Shown here one piece after another: positions 16,491 through 26,873 of a stretch of DNA of 64,000 bases; within the stretch, counting starts at the first letter, position 1, and the number at the start of each line of letters is the position of its first letter. Under the pieces are notes generated by a model, which was given only the letters and a program-made list of their open reading frames with translations, ran no database searches and was not told the DNA's origin. This DNA is from Wenyingzhuangia aestuarii. Lineage in GTDB: Bacteria > Bacteroidota > Bacteroidia > Flavobacteriales > Flavobacteriaceae. Location of the stretch: positions 1 to 64,000 of the forward strand of contig NZ_JAATJG010000006.1 of NCBI RefSeq assembly GCF_011927765.1, read 5' to 3'. The position numbers and the translations under genes are program-made.

Positions 16491-17147
16491 ATGTTAAAAC
16501 AAGAAAAAGTACAATTTGTACTAGACACTTTAGAAAAATTATACCCAGAAACCCCTATTCCCTTAGATCATAAAGACCCTTATACCCTACTAATAGCGGT
16601 ATTAATGTCTGCCCAAAGTACCGATGAAAGAGTAAATATTTACACTCCTAAACTGTTTGCTAAGGCCGATAATCCTTATGATATGATTAAGCTGTCTGTG
16701 GATGAAATTAGAGAAATTATCAAACCTGTAGGTTTGTCTCCTATGAAAGCTAAAGGAATCTATGGATTGTCTCATATCTTAATAGACAAACATAACGGAG
16801 AAGTTCCTGCCAATTTTAAAGATTTAGAAGCATTACCTGCTGTAGGACATAAAACAGCAAGTGTCGTTATGAGTCAGGCTTTTAACATTCCTGCTTTTGC
16901 TGTAGACACCCATATACATAGACTAATGTATCGTTGGGGATTAACCAACGGAAAAAATGTAGAACAAACCGAAAAAGATGCCAAGCGTTTGTTTCCAGAA
17001 CACACTTGGAACAAATTGCATTTGCAAATTATTTATTACGGACGTGAATACTCTCCTGCTCGTGGATGGGATTTGGAAAAAGATATCATTACCAAAACCA
17101 TTGGTAGAAAAACAGTGATTGAGGAATACTATAAAAAGAAAAAATAA
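16491..17147 (+). CDS. nth: Endonuclease III-like DNA glycosylase without Fe-S cluster
   Basis: A 218-residue HhH-GPD DNA glycosylase/AP lyase. The helix-hairpin-helix LPAVGHKTASVV carries the catalytic Lys and VDTHIHR the catalytic Asp. It excises oxidised pyrimidines. I start at the ATG at 16491 because the upstream ATG at 16461 lies inside a likely promoter element. The C terminus (YYGREYSPARGWDLEKDI) replaces the four-Cys 4Fe-4S loop of E. coli Nth and contains no Cys. A convergent hairpin terminator follows. Confidence 0.93.
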   Translation: MLKQEKVQFVLDTLEKLYPETPIPLDHKDPYTLLIAVLMSAQSTDERVNIYTPKLFAKADNPYDMIKLSVDEIREIIKPVGLSPMKAKGIYGLSHILIDKHNGEVPANFKDLEALPAVGHKTASVVMSQAFNIPAFAVDTHIHRLMYRWGLTNGKNVEQTEKDAKRLFPEHTWNKLHLQIIYYGREYSPARGWDLEKDIITKTIGRKTVIEEYYKKKK

Positions 17148-17150
17148 AAT

Positions 17151-17180
17151 AAGGTTTGACATTAATTTTTGTCAAACCTT
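17151..17180. terminator. Terminator shared by nth and the small gene 17162-17320
   Basis: An AAGGTTTGACA / TGTCAAACCTT type stem. It lies after the nth stop, and the final codons of the small minus-strand gene fall inside it. Confidence 0.8.
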
Positions 17181-17320
17181 ATTGTTTTTACCAACTTACT
17201 TTTCTGTAAGCTAACAGATTTTGAATAAGCTAACAGAAAAGAAATTGTTTCTGTATTTGGATTATTGGAATTCGTCATTTTTTTTTCTTCAAAAGAAGAA
17301 TTTGTGTAGTTTTTTATCAT
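17162..17320 (-). CDS. Small protein downstream of the ECF sigma factor gene
   Basis: A 52-residue frame, ATG at 17320 and stop at 17162-17164, that encodes TETISFLLAYSKSVSLQKSK. A second in-frame ATG at 17278 would give 38 residues. Its core (ETISFLL.YSKS) resembles tiny flavobacterial proteins found just downstream of sigma factor genes, as here (50 nt after the sigma stop). This is from memory, so a homology search is decisive. It could influence the sigma factor or be a by-product of the transcript. No membrane segment is seen. Confidence 0.6.
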   Translation of the reverse strand: MIKNYTNSSFEEKKMTNSNNPNTETISFLLAYSKSVSLQKSKLVKTIRFDKN

Positions 17321-17370
17321 ATTGTATCGTTTAGTTATTTAGTAAACGACAAAAAATGGGTTTTAGTATT

Positions 17371-17958
17371 TTAATTAGAAATAATTATTTCTTTTTCATC
17401 TATGGTCTTTCGTAAATTAATTAAAGCATAGCGCATTCTTCCTAAAGAGGTATTGATACTTACATTGGTTTGTGCTGCTATTTCTTTAAAACTTAAGCCC
17501 ATAAAAATACGCATTCTTAATACCTGTTGCTGATCTTCTGGTAAAGTTGCAATCAAACTTATAATTTTCTGAACCGTTTGCTCGTGTTCTATTTCCGTTT
17601 CAACAGCATTGTCTTCTACACCTATGAAATTTAAAACATCGTAGTTTTCTGTAGCGTATTTTGTTTTTTTACGTTTCTTATCTCTGTAAAAATCCATGGT
17701 TAAATTGTGCGCTATTCGTATAGCCCAAGGTAAAAATTTACCTTCCTCGTTATAAACCCCACGTTTTAAGGTGTTAATTATTTTGATAAACGTATCTTGA
17801 AACAAGTCGTTTGCTAAATCTCTATCGGCTGTTTTAGATAATATGTAACCAAATATTTTTTGTTGATGTCTTTCTATCAAAATAGACAAACAAGATTCAT
17901 TTCCTTTTATATACTCAGAAACCAACTGAGCATCACTTTTAGCTTGTAACGAATTCAT
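17371..17958 (-). CDS. ECF-type RNA polymerase sigma factor
   Basis: A 195-residue sigma-70-family factor. Region 2 contains DLFQDTFIKIINTL and WAIRIAHNLTMDFYR, and region 4 ends with LRMRIFMGLSFKEIAAQT, a helix-turn-helix. It should direct RNA polymerase to a subset of promoters. No anti-sigma gene is adjacent, only the small gene at 17162-17320. The agarase gene lies 170 nt upstream on the same strand, with its own terminator between them. Confidence 0.9.
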   Translation of the reverse strand: MNSLQAKSDAQLVSEYIKGNESCLSILIERHQQKIFGYILSKTADRDLANDLFQDTFIKIINTLKRGVYNEEGKFLPWAIRIAHNLTMDFYRDKKRKKTKYATENYDVLNFIGVEDNAVETEIEHEQTVQKIISLIATLPEDQQQVLRMRIFMGLSFKEIAAQTNVSINTSLGRMRYALINLRKTIDEKEIIISN

Positions 17959-18076
17959 TTAGGGATGTTTTAAATGTGTTAAGTAGTCTTAAAAGTATAG
18001 GCAAGCGTAGTTTTAGTTTGTAGTTTCTATTTTACAAAAAACATACCAAATAGATATAATTCTGTATAAAACGAAA

Positions 18077-18104
18077 AAAACCAACAGAGTAATCTGCTGG
18101 TTTT
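18077..18104 (-). terminator. Terminator of the agarase gene
   Basis: AAAACCA-CAGA / TCTG-TGGTTTT stem, with a run of T on the minus strand, about 25 nt past the stop of the GH16 gene. Confidence 0.75.
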
Positions 18105-18128
18105 TAAAATATTACACTTTGTAGATTC

Positions 18129-19304
18129 TTAAGATTTAGGCTTAAATACTCGTAACCAATCTACTTTCATATCATTGTTTTTACTAGGGTCATTCAAATC
18201 AATGTCTCTTGGCATTCTTCCTGCTTTTGCATGCCAATCTTGTGCTTCTACATTAATAATAATGTCCATGGCTTTGGTAAATCCTTTTCCTCCCTGGTAT
18301 TCATAAGGATCTATAATACTTACTGTTGAGCTGTTATTAGCTTTTTCCAACATCTTAAAATCATATACTGTAGATGTTCCTATATTGGTGATTTTTTGTT
18401 TTCCATAACTAACATCTAACTTTCCGTTCGTCATCGTAGGATATCCATATTCCCAAACCCCATTTATTTTAGAGGCTACAGATTTATCATACAAAACTCT
18501 CACCAACTCTCCATCCATATAGTGTTCAAAATGTACAGGGCTTTTCCAATATACCCCCATGGTAACATATTTTCTCTCTCCATTAACATCACAGTATTCT
18601 CCCCAGCTTTCTACACCTTCTTTTTTTAACCAAGCTCCCTTATCTCTTGGCTGATAATCGGTAAATGGTTTTCTAATAAAAGAATGAATACTTACATGTA
18701 TAGATTCTGCAAAATAAGCATTGTTAGGTTCTTTACCTCCATAACACTCTATAATGTCTATTTCTTGAGTAGCATCTGGACTTAACAACCAAACGTCCGA
18801 TGCCAATGCTAAATTTGTTACACTTACCTTAGCTTCTATAAATACAGGATAACGTACCGTTTGGGTAGAAGTAATACAACCCGTACTAATACCGCTGGCA
18901 GGCATATTCATTTTTACTCTTTTTGATACAGGATTCGATTCATTATTCTGGTCCCATCTTGCCGATTTGATGATTAAATCACTCCCATCTACAGATACTT
19001 TATCATATTTCCAATAGGTTACTCCTGGTCCATCCCAAGCAGCATGGTAAAAATTCTTCCATTTGTTTTTCCCAAAAGTGATCAATTCATTACTCGGTTG
19101 GTAGGTGTAATTAAAATCATCCGACAAGTCTTCTTGAAATTCCCAGTTTGTTTCAGTACTTAATTGTTTAGGCAAAGGTATTTGCTGTAACTCGTGCACA
19201 GTTCCCTTTTTTTCTTGTACAATTTTATCCGTACTATTTTGGGTGCTTCCACAAGCCACAAAAGCCATACAGCTGATCATCATTCCTAAATTCGTTAATT
19301 TCAT
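18129..19304 (-). CDS. GH16-family agarase-type glycoside hydrolase, lipoprotein
   Basis: A 391-residue exported enzyme with a lipobox-like VACG (residues 16-19). It has the GH16 catalytic motif EIDIIE at 181-186 (nucleophile E181, acid/base E186) and the agarase-subfamily pattern NFYHAAWDGPGVTYWKYD plus VSVDGSDLIIKSARW. Beta-agarases and porphyranases cut the galactans of red algae. I favour beta-agarase on pattern resemblance, but substrate preference cannot be read from the sequence alone. It stands alone, with no SusC/SusD pair in the window. Confidence 0.88.
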   Translation of the reverse strand: MKLTNLGMMISCMAFVACGSTQNSTDKIVQEKKGTVHELQQIPLPKQLSTETNWEFQEDLSDDFNYTYQPSNELITFGKNKWKNFYHAAWDGPGVTYWKYDKVSVDGSDLIIKSARWDQNNESNPVSKRVKMNMPASGISTGCITSTQTVRYPVFIEAKVSVTNLALASDVWLLSPDATQEIDIIECYGGKEPNNAYFAESIHVSIHSFIRKPFTDYQPRDKGAWLKKEGVESWGEYCDVNGERKYVTMGVYWKSPVHFEHYMDGELVRVLYDKSVASKINGVWEYGYPTMTNGKLDVSYGKQKITNIGTSTVYDFKMLEKANNSSTVSIIDPYEYQGGKGFTKAMDIIINVEAQDWHAKAGRMPRDIDLNDPSKNNDMKVDWLRVFKPKS

Positions 19305-19427
19305 CTACGTAAATTTTAATTAAAAAGTTCGTTATCAAAATTAAATATCAATTAGACAATAAAATAGAAGAGATAGCCCAATAACAACAACAAATCATTT
19401 ATTTTTACACGGTAAGAGAACAAAAGC

Positions 19428-22217
19428 ATGAGTACAAGACTAGACAAATTATCTACAAAAGAATATATATTAATAAAAGGAGCCGGTTTACACAATCTTA
19501 AAGATATTGATGTAGCCATTCCAAGAAACAAACTGGTGGTTATTACAGGGCTTTCGGGTTCCGGAAAATCTAGTTTGGCATTTGATACTTTGTATGCCGA
19601 AGGGCAACGTAGGTATGTAGAGAGTTTATCTTCATACGCTCGTCAGTTTTTAGGAAAGCTCAACAAACCTAAGGTAGATTATATCAAAGGTATTGCTCCG
19701 GCCATTGCCATAGAACAAAAAGTAAATTCTTCCAACCCTCGTTCAACCGTGGGAACAACCACAGAAATTTACGATTATCTAAAGTTACTGTATGCTCGTA
19801 TTGGTAAAACCATCTCTCCTATTTCTGGAAATGAGGTCAAAAAAGAAACGGTTTCTGATGTTATCAATTTCTTAAAAAACTTAGAAGAACGCAGCAAATT
19901 GTTATTGTTAGCTCCTTATGATTTGGGAGATAGAGATGCCGATAAAGCTTTGCAAATTTTAGTACAACAAGGATATGCTAGAATTAAGGTTGATGAGGAT
20001 ACGCTTAGAATAGAAGATGTTGATCCTAAAAAAATAAACTCTAAAACTGTTTTGCAATTAGTTGTTGATAGAATTGTAGTCAAAGATGATGAAGACTATT
20101 ACAACCGTTTGGCAGATTCTATTCAGACCGCTTTTTACGAAGGAAAAGGGATTTGTATTTTAGAAAATTTAGGAGACCATAGCACTCGTGAATTCAGCAA
20201 TAAATTTGAGTTAGATGGCATGACGTTTTACGAACCTAACACACATTTTTTTAGTTTTAACAATCCTTACGGAGCTTGTCCTACTTGTGAAGGTTATGGA
20301 AATGTAATTGGTGTGGACGAAGAGTTGGTGATTCCCAACACCTCTCTTTCTATTTACGAAGATTGTATTGCTCCATGGAAAAGCGAAAGCAGCGCTCATT
20401 ATAAAAATCAGTTGATTGATTTTGCTTTTGAGTACGACATTCCCGTACACAAACCTTGGTTTGAATTAACCGACAAACAAAAAAACTTGGTGTGGAACGG
20501 AACCCAAAATTTTGAGGGAATCCACGCGTTCTTTAAATATTTAGAAGAAAAAAGTTATAAAATACAGTTCCGCGTAATGCTGTCTCGTTATCGTGGAAAA
20601 ACCAAATGTACCACTTGTAAAGGAGCCCGTTTAAGACCCGAAACACAAAATGTATTTGTAGGCGGTAAAACCATTAATGAATTGATTCACCTTCCTATTG
20701 ATGAGTTGACCGTGTTTATGAAAAACTTAGTCTTAAACAAATACGATGTGGTGATTGGAAAACGATTGCTAACCGAAATCAACAATCGCTTAGGCTTTTT
20801 AGACAATGTTGGTTTGGGCTATCTAACTTTAAACAGAGCTTCTAATACCTTATCTGGTGGAGAAAGTCAGCGTATTAACCTTGCTACCTCTTTAGGAAGT
20901 AGTTTGGTAGGTTCTATGTATATTTTGGACGAACCAAGTATTGGTTTGCATCCTAAAGACAGTTTAAAGTTAATTGAAGTTTTAAAAAAATTACGCGATT
21001 TAGGAAATACCGTTATTGTGGTAGAACACGATGAAGATATTATGAAACAGGCCGATTATATTATTGATATTGGTCCTGATGCAGGTGTTTTTGGAGGAGA
21101 ATTGGTGGCCGAAGGAACTTATGAAGAAATACTAAAAGCCAACACACATACGGCCAAATATTTAAGTGGAAAAGACACCATTGAAGTTCCTAAAAAACGT
21201 AGAGTCTCTAAACATAAAATAGAAGTTGTTGGAGCTAGAGAAAACAACTTAAAAAATATAGATGTTAGCATTCCGCTAAACAGTTTGGCGGTAATTACAG
21301 GAGTTTCAGGAAGTGGAAAAAGTACCTTGGTTAAGGATATTATTTACCCAACCTTACAGAAACACATTTTTGGACAAGGAAACAAAATTGGAGAAGTTAC
21401 CAAGGTTTCTGGAGATTTAGATGCCATTCAAAATGTAGAATTTATCGATCAGAATCCTATTGGAAAATCTTCTCGTTCTAATCCGGTAACCTATATCAAA
21501 GCTTATGATGATATTCGTGCTTTGTTTGCGCATGAAAACTTGTCTAAAATGCGAAACTATCAACCCAAACATTTTTCTTTTAACGTGGATGGAGGTAGAT
21601 GTGAAACCTGTAAAGGAGAAGGTGAAGTCACCATAGAAATGCAATTTATGGCCGATGTGCATTTGCTTTGTGAAACTTGTGGGGGAAAGCGTTTTCAAAA
21701 AGAAGTGTTAGAAGTAAAGTTCAACGATAAAAACATTGATGATATTTTAAACTTATCGATAGATGAAGCTGTGGCCTTTTTTACAGAAACCAAACAAACT
21801 AAAATTTGTAAAAAACTACAACCTTTGCAAGATGTTGGTTTGGGCTATGTAGCTTTAGGACAATCCTCTTCTACCCTATCAGGTGGAGAAGCACAGCGTA
21901 TCAAACTAGCTTCCTTTTTAGTCAAAGGAAGTCGTCAGGAACCTACACTGTTTATTTTTGATGAACCTACTACAGGATTGCATTTTCACGATATTAAAAA
22001 GCTATTAACCTCTATGAATGCCTTGTTAAAAAACGGACATTCTTTAATTGTGATAGAACACAATATAGACTTTATTAAATGTGCCGATTATATTATAGAT
22101 ATTGGTAAAGAAGGGGGTAAAAACGGAGGTGATGTTATTTTTATGGGAACTCCAGAAGCTTTAATCAACAACAAAGAATCGTATACAGCACAGTTCTTAA
22201 AAGACAAGCTTGTTTAA
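19428..22217 (+). CDS. uvrA: Excinuclease ABC subunit A
   Basis: A 929-residue nucleotide-excision-repair ATPase that scans DNA for damage with UvrB. Two Walker A boxes (GLSGSGKSS near residue 41, GVSGSGKST near 624), two signature motifs ([16 protein letters not shown]) and zinc-binding CxxC pairs ([16 protein letters not shown]) are seen. The overall length is normal for the family. The stop codon overlaps the glsA start by 1 nt. Confidence 0.97.
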   Translation: MSTRLDKLSTKEYILIKGAGLHNLKDIDVAIPRNKLVVITGLSGSGKSSLAFDTLYAEGQRRYVESLSSYARQFLGKLNKPKVDYIKGIAPAIAIEQKVNSSNPRSTVGTTTEIYDYLKLLYARIGKTISPISGNEVKKETVSDVINFLKNLEERSKLLLLAPYDLGDRDADKALQILVQQGYARIKVDEDTLRIEDVDPKKINSKTVLQLVVDRIVVKDDEDYYNRLADSIQTAFYEGKGICILENLGDHSTREFSNKFELDGMTFYEPNTHFFSFNNPYGACPTCEGYGNVIGVDEELVIPNTSLSIYEDCIAPWKSESSAHYKNQLIDFAFEYDIPVHKPWFELTDKQKNLVWNGTQNFEGIHAFFKYLEEKSYKIQFRVMLSRYRGKTKCTTCKGARLRPETQNVFVGGKTINELIHLPIDELTVFMKNLVLNKYDVVIGKRLLTEINNRLGFLDNVGLGYLTLNRASNTLSGGESQRINLATSLGSSLVGSMYILDEPSIGLHPKDSLKLIEVLKKLRDLGNTVIVVEHDEDIMKQADYIIDIGPDAGVFGGELVAEGTYEEILKANTHTAKYLSGKDTIEVPKKRRVSKHKIEVVGARENNLKNIDVSIPLNSLAVITGVSGSGKSTLVKDIIYPTLQKHIFGQGNKIGEVTKVSGDLDAIQNVEFIDQNPIGKSSRSNPVTYIKAYDDIRALFAHENLSKMRNYQPKHFSFNVDGGRCETCKGEGEVTIEMQFMADVHLLCETCGGKRFQKEVLEVKFNDKNIDDILNLSIDEAVAFFTETKQTKICKKLQPLQDVGLGYVALGQSSSTLSGGEAQRIKLASFLVKGSRQEPTLFIFDEPTTGLHFHDIKKLLTSMNALLKNGHSLIVIEHNIDFIKCADYIIDIGKEGGKNGGDVIFMGTPEALINNKESYTAQFLKDKLV

Positions 22218-23134
22218 TGAATCAGTATGAAACCGTATTACATCATATTTTTAACGACTTTAAAACGTTTGAAAACTCAGGTAAAAAAGCGACTTATATT
22301 CCCGAATTAGCTCACGTAGATGAAAATTTATTTGGAGTGAGTTTAACTTGTTTAAATGGTACTCAAATTAGCTTAGGTGATGCTCATCAGCCTTTTTCTA
22401 TTCAGAGTATTTCAAAAGTATTCTCATTGGTCTTGGCCTATAATATTTTAGGAGAAGATTTGTGGAAGCGTGTAGATGTAGAACCTTCTGGAGATACATT
22501 TAATTCTTTAATTTTATTAGAATTGGAATTAGGAATTCCAAGAAACCCCTTCATCAATGCGGGAGCAATTGTATTGGCAGATATTTTAATTAGTCACTTA
22601 CAAAATCCTAAAGAAGACTTTCTAAAATTCATTCATCAACTTACCAACGACCACAGTATACAATACGATTTAAAGGTTTTTAATTCCGAAAAATCGGTAG
22701 CTTATAGAAATTATTCACTGATCAACTTAATGAAATCTTTTGGGAACATTCATAATGATATAGATACCGTGATGGATTTTTATTTTAGAATGTGTTCTGT
22801 AAATATTACCTGTGAGCAATTGTCCAAAGCGGTCTTGTTTTTTGCCAATGATGGAGTACATCCTATTAGTAAAGAACAAATTTTAACCCCCAAAGGTAAC
22901 AGACGGATCAATGCTATTATGCAATTGTGTGGTTTTTACGACGAAGCTGGAGAGTTTGCTTACCGAGTAGGTTTGCCAGGGAAAAGTGGTGTAGGTGGTG
23001 GAATTATGGCCATACATCCTGGTTTGTATTCCGTAGTTGTTTTTAGTCCTAAACTGAACAAAAAAGGAAATTCTACCAAAGGCATGGCTTTTTTAGAAAG
23101 ACTAACGAGTGAATTAAATAATTCCATATTTTAA
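22217..23134 (+). CDS. glsA: Glutaminase
   Basis: A 305-residue serine-dependent beta-lactamase-fold enzyme that hydrolyses glutamine to glutamate and ammonia. The catalytic SxxK motif lies in FSIQSISKVF, followed by NPFINAGAI and GLPGKSGVGGGIM typical of the family. It is cytoplasmic. It overlaps the uvrA stop by one base and is followed 4 nt later by a small conserved gene, so the three form one transcription unit. Confidence 0.95.
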   Translation: MNQYETVLHHIFNDFKTFENSGKKATYIPELAHVDENLFGVSLTCLNGTQISLGDAHQPFSIQSISKVFSLVLAYNILGEDLWKRVDVEPSGDTFNSLILLELELGIPRNPFINAGAIVLADILISHLQNPKEDFLKFIHQLTNDHSIQYDLKVFNSEKSVAYRNYSLINLMKSFGNIHNDIDTVMDFYFRMCSVNITCEQLSKAVLFFANDGVHPISKEQILTPKGNRRINAIMQLCGFYDEAGEFAYRVGLPGKSGVGGGIMAIHPGLYSVVVFSPKLNKKGNSTKGMAFLERLTSELNNSIF

Positions 23135-23138
23135 AAAC

Positions 23139-23510
23139 ATGAATAAAAAAGAAATTCGTCCCTTTATTAGCAGTGCTATAGTTACTGAAGACATGTCTGT
23201 GGTAGAGCAATTTCAGAACGGTGTATTAAGACCGGTTATTAAAATGCAACACAACATTATTATCGCTTTGTTTCAAAGTTATTTAAAGCATTCTAGTTTT
23301 GATATCAATACTTTAGAAGCCGCTCAAAAAAAGGAATTTTTAAAGAATGTAATTTCTAGAAATCAACATATGCGTAATCAGTATGTAGGTTTAATTTCTG
23401 GACTTTTTACCGATGAGGAATTTGAGCATTACTTAAGCAATCCGTCTGAATACGGTCGTAGAATCATACAAATGATTGCCCAAAGACTACAAGATACTTA
23501 TTTAGCATAG
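23139..23510 (+). CDS. Conserved flavobacterial protein, unknown function
   Basis: A 123-residue, mostly helical, predicted cytoplasmic protein. It begins MNKKEIRPFISSAIVTEDMS and contains LRPVIKMQHNIIIALFQ and a C-terminal EYGRRIIQMIAQRLQDTY. Homologues are sometimes named glyoxalase in databases, but I see none of the metal-binding motifs of that fold. It lies 4 nt after glsA and ends the uvrA-glsA unit. Confidence 0.7.
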   Translation: MNKKEIRPFISSAIVTEDMSVVEQFQNGVLRPVIKMQHNIIIALFQSYLKHSSFDINTLEAAQKKEFLKNVISRNQHMRNQYVGLISGLFTDEEFEHYLSNPSEYGRRIIQMIAQRLQDTYLA

Positions 23511-23581
23511 GCCGTTCTTTAGTTAGCTTCTAAACGAATATTCTTTTAATTTTAAGGAATCAACTGAAGAACCACGAAGCA

Positions 23582-24139
23582 ATGTCTACATCTAAACTCT
23601 ATTTAAAAACTGAAAAATATCTTGGTGAGTTTGTCTATGGTGGTATTGATGGCTGCGTAACTACCTTTGCCGTAGTGGCAGGATCTGTAGGGGCTAACCT
23701 AGACAGTTCTATCATTATTATACTAGGATTCGCTAATTTATTGGCCGATGGTTTTGCCATGTCTATTGGAGCTTATTTATCTTCAAAAACCGAAAAAGAC
23801 AATGCGCTAAAGCATGCCAAAACAAAAAACATTCAACTTGAAATTGATGAAAATTTCAATCCTATTGCCAAAGGAGTGGTTACCTATCTATCCTTTTTAA
23901 CCATTGGTATTTTTCCTTTACTAGCTTATGTTATCGATTTTATACAGCCTATTAGCGGTAATGTGTTTATGTGTTCTTCTCTTGCAACCGGTGTCGGTTT
24001 TGTAATTGTAGGCTCTTTAAAATCATACATTAATCATAAAGCCATTTGGAAAGGAATTACAGAAACCTTAATACTAGGTACACTAGCCGCTTTGGTTTCT
24101 TATTATGTAGGAGATTGGATTGAAGGTTTGATTTCTTAA
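23582..24139 (+). CDS. VIT1/CCC1-family membrane protein
   Basis: A 185-residue inner-membrane protein of the Ccc1/VIT1 family, which moves iron(II) or manganese(II). It has [24 protein letters not shown], split by me here as [18 protein letters not shown] then SVGANL, and the Gly/Ala-rich helix [16 protein letters not shown]. Its length is shorter than eukaryotic VIT1 but typical of bacterial members. It is adjacent to the iron-uptake block that begins at 24217 on the other strand. Confidence 0.85.
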   Translation: MSTSKLYLKTEKYLGEFVYGGIDGCVTTFAVVAGSVGANLDSSIIIILGFANLLADGFAMSIGAYLSSKTEKDNALKHAKTKNIQLEIDENFNPIAKGVVTYLSFLTIGIFPLLAYVIDFIQPISGNVFMCSSLATGVGFVIVGSLKSYINHKAIWKGITETLILGTLAALVSYYVGDWIEGLIS

Positions 24140-24159
24140 TTGAAAATTCTAAGAACTAA

Positions 24160-24193
24160 AAAGAGCCTTTGTTGTACAACAAAGGCTCTTTTC
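24160..24193. terminator. Terminator between the VIT1-like gene and the TonB receptor gene
   Basis: AGAGCCTTTGTTG and its complement pair perfectly with almost no loop. A and T runs flank it, so it serves both convergent genes. Confidence 0.85.
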
Positions 24194-24216
24194 TATATTT
24201 GAACAAAACAAAGTGT

Positions 24217-26778
24217 TTAGAATTCTTTTTTCCCAAATTCACTTTCAATAAACTTAGATTTGTTTTTGAATTTGTTGAATGTATAGGTTAAGTTTAAGGA
24301 TACAATATCTACCTCATACACATAATTGGTAGTGGTGTAAAACTCATTGGTTCTCCACGTGCTAATACGTTGTTCGTTAGATTTTAATAAGCCCATATCC
24401 ATATTTTGCCATTGTAAGGTTGCCGTTAAACGATCATCCATAAAGGTTTTCTTAAACGTTAAATTTGGAGTGTAAAATCTAGAATCTTCTCCCATAGCTG
24501 TATTTCTATCAGAAATATAGTTTAGAGCAAATTGTAAAGAGGCATTTTCCCAGAAAGAATAGGTTGAATTTACGTTAAAAGAGTAAATTGTTGCTTCACT
24601 ATTAATGTTGTAATTTCTAGTAATATTATCTCTATGATTAAACGTTAACATTCCATCTATTGCATAGTTATAAATGTTAGCTCCAATAAAGTTGGTCCAG
24701 TTTTTAGAAGCTTTAATGGTTGCTCCTAATTCAATCCCAACCGCATTGCTTTTTCCTACATTAGAATACACTCGGTTTAAAATACTATCGTTCACTACAA
24801 AGTTAGCCCCGTCTTTTTCATAAACTAAAGTGTTTACACGGTTAATTACATTTTTAGTGTGTCTGTAATAAGCAGTTGCATACACAGCATGTCCTCCTTT
24901 GTATCTTTTGTTAACTCCTAATTCTAGTAAATCAATAAACTCAGGTTTTAACTTGTTATCTCCTTGCTCATACACTTCTGAATGCTCACGTTCTGCAAAA
25001 CTATTCATTTTAAAAGTGGTCGTACGTTGTACTCTTTTACTATAAGCCGCTTTAATATTTGTTTTGTCGTTTACTTTGTATTGTAAAGATGCAGATGGAA
25101 ATAACTTTACATAATCATATTGATAAGTATTTTGTTCCGTAGCCGATGCTAATTTTTCTTTGTATTCTCTATCCATAGATTCTAAACGCAAACCTGCATT
25201 GTAATCCCATTTGTTTTTACCTCCAGATACTTGTGCATAAGCAGCGTGAATAATTCTTTTTAAAGCAATGTTACTAGAAAAGTCTGGCACTTGTGTAAAT
25301 GCAGTTTCTCCTAAAAACACATTTTTACGTTGGTAATCAAAATCACCTGTATGGTCTAAGTGTCTAAATTGATATCCTGTTTCAATGGTACCAAAACTCA
25401 TAGGTTTCCACTTATAATCTAAGTTAAAACGAGCTCCATTTAAAGGATTGTCGTTGGTGTTTTTTTCTTGTTGATACACAGTTGTGTAATCCGTATCACT
25501 TACGTTGTCATTTTCTGTAGGTCCTCCTAAGAACGTATATTCATACAAAACAGAAGCAGATAATTTAGATTTGTCTTCAAACTTATGAGCATAGTCAAAA
25601 CTAGCCAAAGCAAAATCTCCTTTACGAGTTCTTAAGTTGTGGTTGTAGTATGCAAACTCATTTTCTCTGTTCGTACTTCCAATAGGGCTAATTGTATAGT
25701 TGTCATAATGAATATCTGCCAATCTATCTTTTTGTTTTTTACCTCCGTAAACTCCTAAAGAAAATTCATTAGCATCATTTGGAGTATAATCTACGGTAAA
25801 TCTTGCATTGTAACTTACATCATCAAAACTACGTTCACCATCAGAAGGTAAAAATCTGTGAGTATCGTTAGCATCATTAACAATATCCAAACCACCTTCT
25901 CTTCTACCCGAAATATCGTTACGTTGGTAACTTGCTCCTACAGAAAAGTTCCAGTTGTCGGTTCTTGTGTTGTAAGTAACATCTGCCCCATATCTGTGTG
26001 GGTATTCTTTGGTATCATAATCTTGAATAGCTGGAAAACCACCACGTACATTTACTTGTACATAATCTCCGTTAATAGCTCCTTTTTTAGTGATGATATT
26101 TAAAATACCTCCTGCTCCTTCTGAATCGTATTTTGCAGATGGTGCTGTAATCAATTCTACTTTTTCTAAAGCATTGGCTGGCAATTGCGCTAAAATAGAA
26201 GCGGCATCACCTTGTGTAGGTTTACCGTTTAACAAAACCGCAAAACTGTTACTACCTCTTACGTTAATGTTACCTTCTACTCCAACCGTTACCGAGGGTA
26301 AGTTTTTAATAACATCTACAGCACTTCCTCCTTGACTGTTTTGAAACTTATCCGCATCAAAAACTTGTCTGTCAATTTTGTGAACCATAGTCGCTGCTTC
26401 TCCTTTTAAAACAACCGCATCTAATTCGTTACTATTAATAGCCAAGGCTACCGTTCCTAAATCTACAAAAGCATTCTTTTTAGCCACCTCTATATTGGGA
26501 ATGTTTTGAGTTTTGTAGCCCATAAAAGAAGCCTCTATTTTATACGTTCCAGCTTTAATACCTTCTATAATAAAAGCTCCGTTTTGCCCTGTAATAACTC
26601 CAGTCACCAATTTACCGGTTTCGGCATTGTAAATAGCAGCAGTAGCATACTCTAATGCATCTTTACTGTTTTGGTCTATGATTTTACCTGTAATTTGAGC
26701 TGTGGCAAAATTAGACGACATTGCAAATACAAAAAGCGTAAAAATACCTTTCATAAAATTCATTCTAGTCTGTTTCAA
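24217..26778 (-). CDS. TonB-dependent outer-membrane receptor family protein (barrel type 3)
   Basis: An 853-residue exported protein. After a signal peptide (about residues 1-27, ending in AQ) comes a carboxypeptidase-regulatory-like repeat (ITGKIIDQNSKDALEYATA), then a plug-like domain with VIKNLPSVTVGVEGNINVRG and GAGGILNIITKK, and a long barrel. The ligand is unknown. It lies downstream of the AraC regulator at 26874-27695 on the same strand, separated by 95 nt, and faces the second receptor on the other strand. Confidence 0.86.
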   Translation of the reverse strand: MKQTRMNFMKGIFTLFVFAMSSNFATAQITGKIIDQNSKDALEYATAAIYNAETGKLVTGVITGQNGAFIIEGIKAGTYKIEASFMGYKTQNIPNIEVAKKNAFVDLGTVALAINSNELDAVVLKGEAATMVHKIDRQVFDADKFQNSQGGSAVDVIKNLPSVTVGVEGNINVRGSNSFAVLLNGKPTQGDAASILAQLPANALEKVELITAPSAKYDSEGAGGILNIITKKGAINGDYVQVNVRGGFPAIQDYDTKEYPHRYGADVTYNTRTDNWNFSVGASYQRNDISGRREGGLDIVNDANDTHRFLPSDGERSFDDVSYNARFTVDYTPNDANEFSLGVYGGKKQKDRLADIHYDNYTISPIGSTNRENEFAYYNHNLRTRKGDFALASFDYAHKFEDKSKLSASVLYEYTFLGGPTENDNVSDTDYTTVYQQEKNTNDNPLNGARFNLDYKWKPMSFGTIETGYQFRHLDHTGDFDYQRKNVFLGETAFTQVPDFSSNIALKRIIHAAYAQVSGGKNKWDYNAGLRLESMDREYKEKLASATEQNTYQYDYVKLFPSASLQYKVNDKTNIKAAYSKRVQRTTTFKMNSFAEREHSEVYEQGDNKLKPEFIDLLELGVNKRYKGGHAVYATAYYRHTKNVINRVNTLVYEKDGANFVVNDSILNRVYSNVGKSNAVGIELGATIKASKNWTNFIGANIYNYAIDGMLTFNHRDNITRNYNINSEATIYSFNVNSTYSFWENASLQFALNYISDRNTAMGEDSRFYTPNLTFKKTFMDDRLTATLQWQNMDMGLLKSNEQRISTWRTNEFYTTTNYVYEVDIVSLNLTYTFNKFKNKSKFIESEFGKKEF

Positions 26779-26873
26779 TTTATTCTCTTTTTAATGTTAA
26801 TAAAAAAATTTGTTGCAATATTACATCAGTATAAGTTCTTATCCATGGTTTATTTGGAAAAGCTAAGGTATAA

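Noticed and set aside
23139-23510. Glyoxalase
   Set aside because: Some relatives carry this name, but no metal-binding His/Glu pattern or beta-alpha-beta-beta-beta modules are visible in the 123 residues.
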